A stretch of 64,000 nucleotides of DNA from Anaerolineales bacterium (GTDB lineage: Bacteria > Chloroflexota > Anaerolineae > Anaerolineales > Villigracilaceae): assembly GCA_016927315.1 (NCBI GenBank), contig JAFGMV010000051.1, positions 21,277 through 85,276 on the forward strand, in the 5' to 3' direction. Below, in pieces: positions 61,458-64,000 of this stretch. Each line of letters begins with the position of its first letter. Positions within the stretch are counted from its first letter, which is position 1. The position numbers and the translations under genes were made by a program. Below the pieces are notes generated by a model, which was not told the origin of the DNA, did not search any database, and saw nothing but the letters and a program-made list of their open reading frames with translations.

Positions 61458-61574
61458 ACAGACCGGGGCAGGGAACGGTGGGGCGCCGCTGCCTGTTTCG
61501 CGGCAACCAATATTCTATCTTTCCTCCTACATCTATCTAACATTCCAATAACCTTCAGATGATAAAATAAACTT

Positions 61575-63107
61575 ATGCTTCCCGATTTCCGTGTTCGCCA
61601 GAGAGATTATTTGCTCGAGATTGCCCGTGCGCTGACTGAAGAACTCGATCTCGATAAATTACTGGCCCGAATATTACGCGTCTCTGTGGAGTTACTGGCC
61701 GGCCAGGCCGGTCTGATTGCTCTCAAAGAAACCGACGGCTGGCGTGTGGGTACCGCACAGGGAATTCAACCGAAGTTTCTTCACTACCTGGAACCCCTGT
61801 TGGCGGAAGAGACTGTTTCAGAATTGGATGTGGGTGAACTCAACCGCATGCTCAAAAATCTGACCTACACCGCCACCAGGGGGTTATTGAATGGCGTCGG
61901 TTTGCCACTGGCGGCTCATAAAAAAGTAATCGGGGTGATTTTTATTTTCCGAAATTATCCGGACCATTTTTCCGATAACGACAAGACCCTATTGCAAAGC
62001 TTCGCTGATCAGGCTGCCGTGGCTGTATATAACGCGCAGCTTTATGGTCAGGTTCGCTATGAGAAACAACAGTCCGATGCATTATTGGATGCTGCTGCCG
62101 ATGGAATACTAATCCTGGATTCAGATCACAGTATTGAACGTTGTAATACTGCTTTTGAAAAACTCTTTGGGAAAAAGCGTGACGAGATTGTCGGCAAACT
62201 GCATCATGAAATCATCCAATGGATGCGTGAACCCCAAGGCCTGACCCTTGAAGCAGCAGAATCAGACGGTTGGCCAAAAAATTCCAACACAACGTTATAT
62301 GTTGAAGGAGACCTGCAGCGCCCACAACCACCACATTTACCTGTTGGGGTCACCTATGCCCCTTTGCTCTCACCAGAAGGGGCGCTGAGGAACATTATTG
62401 TGAGCGTTCGTGATATCACCCATTTCCGGACTGCCGATGAAATGAAGAGCACTTTCATCTCGATCGTGAGTCACGAACTGCGAACACCCGTAGCCTTGAT
62501 AAAAGGTTATGCAAGCACACTGCGCAGGGATGACGCCCGTTGGGAACGAGCAATTGTAGAAGACAGTCTTTCTGTTATTGAAGAGGAGGCTGATCGTCTA
62601 TCCCGGATGATTGATGACCTGCTAGATGCTTCCCGGCTGCAGGCCGGTGGACTCAGTCTCAATCGTTCTGATATCTCCCTGCCACAGATTTCAATGCGAC
62701 TTGCAAAGAAATACGGTCCTCAGAGCGAGAAGCATTCTTTTAACATCCAATTTCCAAAAGATTTCCCTTTCATCCTTGCCGATGAAAATCGCATAGAGCA
62801 GTTATTATCGAACCTGGTTTCGAATGCCTTTAAATATGCACCCGATGGAGAAATTCGCATTGAAGGACAGGTACAGCCGGATAAAGTAATTGTGGGCGTA
62901 ATTGACAACGGACCCGGGATTGATCCCAACGATATGCCGCATATCTTTGACCGCTTTTATCGGGCAGATAAGGCCGTGCGGAGCACAAAAGGCGCCGGGT
63001 TGGGATTGTATCTGGCGCGTGCCATTGTAGAAGCGCATGGGGGGCGAATCTGGCTTGAGCCACAAGCTGGTTCAGGCACCCGGATATTTTTCTCACTGCC
63101 ACGTTAA
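61575..63107 (+). CDS. Cytoplasmic sensor histidine kinase (GAF-PAS-HisKA-HATPase)
   Basis: The 510-residue protein has no membrane segment. Residues about 10-165 are a GAF domain (LVAGQAGLIAL, GVGLPLAAHKKVIGVIFIFRN, DQAAVAVYNAQLYGQV), then a PAS domain (about 170-285: LLDAAADGILILDSDHSIERCNTAFEKLFG). HisKA follows with IVSHELRTPVALIKGYASTL, His at about 300. HATPase boxes are LLSNLVSNAFKYAP, DNGPGIDP and GAGLGLYLARAIVEAHGG. There is no response regulator beside it; the lone receiver at 15042-15431 is far away. No good ribosome site is seen; a TAAAAT 6 nt before the ATG could mark a leaderless start. Confidence 0.93.
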   Translation: MLPDFRVRQRDYLLEIARALTEELDLDKLLARILRVSVELLAGQAGLIALKETDGWRVGTAQGIQPKFLHYLEPLLAEETVSELDVGELNRMLKNLTYTATRGLLNGVGLPLAAHKKVIGVIFIFRNYPDHFSDNDKTLLQSFADQAAVAVYNAQLYGQVRYEKQQSDALLDAAADGILILDSDHSIERCNTAFEKLFGKKRDEIVGKLHHEIIQWMREPQGLTLEAAESDGWPKNSNTTLYVEGDLQRPQPPHLPVGVTYAPLLSPEGALRNIIVSVRDITHFRTADEMKSTFISIVSHELRTPVALIKGYASTLRRDDARWERAIVEDSLSVIEEEADRLSRMIDDLLDASRLQAGGLSLNRSDISLPQISMRLAKKYGPQSEKHSFNIQFPKDFPFILADENRIEQLLSNLVSNAFKYAPDGEIRIEGQVQPDKVIVGVIDNGPGIDPNDMPHIFDRFYRADKAVRSTKGAGLGLYLARAIVEAHGGRIWLEPQAGSGTRIFFSLPR

Positions 63108-63110
63108 ACC

Positions 63111-63140
63111 CAGACAACATACAATTTACTGAGGTACAAT
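63111..63140 (+). promoter_or_regulatory. Promoter of the CpXC-domain gene
   Basis: CAGACA (63111-63116), an 18-bp spacer and TACAAT (63135-63140) form a fair sigma-70 promoter 46 bp before ATG 63186. Confidence 0.4.
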
Positions 63141-63185
63141 AACACCCTGCACCCATAAAAAAACTCTTTTGATTGGAAATAACGA

Positions 63186-64000
63186 ATGCCCCTGACTCAA
63201 ATTCCATGTCCTAACTGTAAACAACCCGCCCAGGCCAATGTAGAACAACTATTTGATGTAACCGCTGATCCAGCAGCAAAACAAAGATTGCTCGGCGGTG
63301 GATCAAATATCATTCAATGCCCCAACTGCGGTTTTCAAGGCCAGATTGCCACACCGATCGTATATCATGATACAGACAAAGAACTCCTGTTGACTTATTT
63401 CCCATCTGAAATGGGAATGCCCATAAACGAACAGGAAAAGATGGTCGGCCCCTTAATCAAAAAAATCACCGATAACCTTCCCATGGAAAAACGTAAAGGA
63501 TATCTTCTAAACCCACAAAGTCACCTTACGTATCAAAGCCTGTTAGAGAGGATCCTGAACGCTGACGGTATTACCCCCGAAATGATCAAGGCCCAGCAAG
63601 ACCGCATCAACCTGATGCAAAAACTGACCCAGGCCTCTGGCCCAGACGTGAGGGCCGAAATCATCAAGCAGAATACCACCCTGATTGACGAACAGTTCTT
63701 TGCAATTTTCAACAGGCTGCTTGAATCAGCGATTGCGGCTGGTCAACAGCAAACGGCCGAACAGATGGCTGAAATTCAAAAGGAACTGATGGAACAGACT
63801 GAGTTTGGCCAAAAACTTCAAGCTTCTGTAGAAGAAATTGAAGCCGCAGCCCAATCCCTTAAGGATATTGGAAATGACCTGACACGGGAAAAACTTCTGG
63901 AACTCCTGATAGAAGCTCCAACAAAAGAACGCCGGCGGGCCATTGTCAGTATGACGCGTCCGGGCCTGGACTATACCTTTTTCCAGAATTTATCAGAGCA
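63186..64000 (+). CDS. CpXC-domain protein, 3' end beyond the window
   Basis: The frame is open from ATG 63186 to the window edge (271 codons). The N-terminal part has two zinc-ribbon CxxC pairs (IPCPNCKQPAQANV and IIQCPNCGFQGQI), with TYFPSEMGMPINEQEK after it: the features of the CpXC domain, a family of bacterial zinc-ribbon proteins of unknown role. The following part is mainly helical and Gln/Glu-rich (FNRLLESAIAAGQQQTAEQMAEI), probably coiled coil. No membrane segment is seen so far. The C-terminus is not visible. Confidence 0.85.
   Translation, partial: MPLTQIPCPNCKQPAQANVEQLFDVTADPAAKQRLLGGGSNIIQCPNCGFQGQIATPIVYHDTDKELLLTYFPSEMGMPINEQEKMVGPLIKKITDNLPMEKRKGYLLNPQSHLTYQSLLERILNADGITPEMIKAQQDRINLMQKLTQASGPDVRAEIIKQNTTLIDEQFFAIFNRLLESAIAAGQQQTAEQMAEIQKELMEQTEFGQKLQASVEEIEAAAQSLKDIGNDLTREKLLELLIEAPTKERRRAIVSMTRPGLDYTFFQNLSE

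Overview
The window is a chromosomal segment of roughly 50-55% GC with about 62 protein genes. I infer a member of the Chloroflexota, probably Anaerolineae, from the style of the proteins, the lipoprotein signals, the YvcK protein with an N-terminal membrane part, the (L)PDWL-repeat TPR protein and several genes with no ribosome binding site. This is inference, not a database result. I found no tRNA, rRNA, CRISPR array, prophage or transposase.

Layout. 1-3.3 kb, minus strand: a partial membrane gene, a membrane protein of unknown function, a tandem universal stress protein (Usp), and a membrane-anchored sulfate-binding-like protein. 3.5-11.2 kb, plus strand: a sensor kinase/response regulator pair, then a sulfate-type ABC importer (an ATPase fused to Usp domains, a lipoprotein binding protein, two permeases). 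Both arms start at promoters with the same design: four GTCAC half-sites spaced 11, 11 and 12 bp, a 10-bp gap, then TA(A/T)AGT. This looks like a Pho-box-type array bound by the encoded regulator, and it is the strongest unexplained system here. 11.3-16.4 kb: an ECF sigma factor with a small zinc-type anti-sigma, a ClC-CBS-TrkA_C chloride channel, a single-domain response regulator, ThpR, and RsfS, which apparently starts at CTG. 16.4-24.3 kb: a hydrolase-like membrane protein, a possible structured RNA, Ndk, a 1128-residue PDWL-repeat TPR protein, pyrimidine-nucleoside phosphorylase and a DUF333 lipoprotein.

24.4-33 kb, mostly minus strand: an unrecognised Gly/Pro-rich repeat protein, an S51-like amidotransferase domain with a CysRS-like tail, a peroxiredoxin, an alpha/beta hydrolase, a family 5 uracil-DNA glycosylase, a sulfatase-like protein and an AlaX editing protein. 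These lie downstream of ruvB-DUF2905-glycosidase-queA (33-37.2 kb). 37-46 kb: a GT-C-like membrane protein, then an operon for an exporter (Cys-rich membrane protein, TetR, two ABC ATPases of which one carries a cNMP-binding domain, FtsX-like permease, HlyD-like adaptor). A clear sigma-70 promoter and a 17-bp palindrome stand at its head. 46.3-51.7 kb, plus strand: peroxiredoxin-like protein, FtsX permease and ATPase, VOC protein, upp, a methyltransferase-like membrane protein, a thiamine-binding MTH1187-family protein and a YjjG-type nucleotidase.

51.7-59 kb, minus strand: yvcK, gapA, pgk, a Ser/Thr kinase with a TPR-like tail, tpiA and an M50-like protease, i.e. a lower-glycolysis cluster with two regulators in it. 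59.2-64 kb, plus strand: an ROK sugar kinase, a class III aminotransferase, a GAF-PAS sensor kinase and a CpXC-domain gene cut by the window end.

Three genes (sigma factor, ruvB, ROK kinase) show TATAAT followed by exactly 7 nt and the ATG, the pattern expected for leaderless mRNAs.
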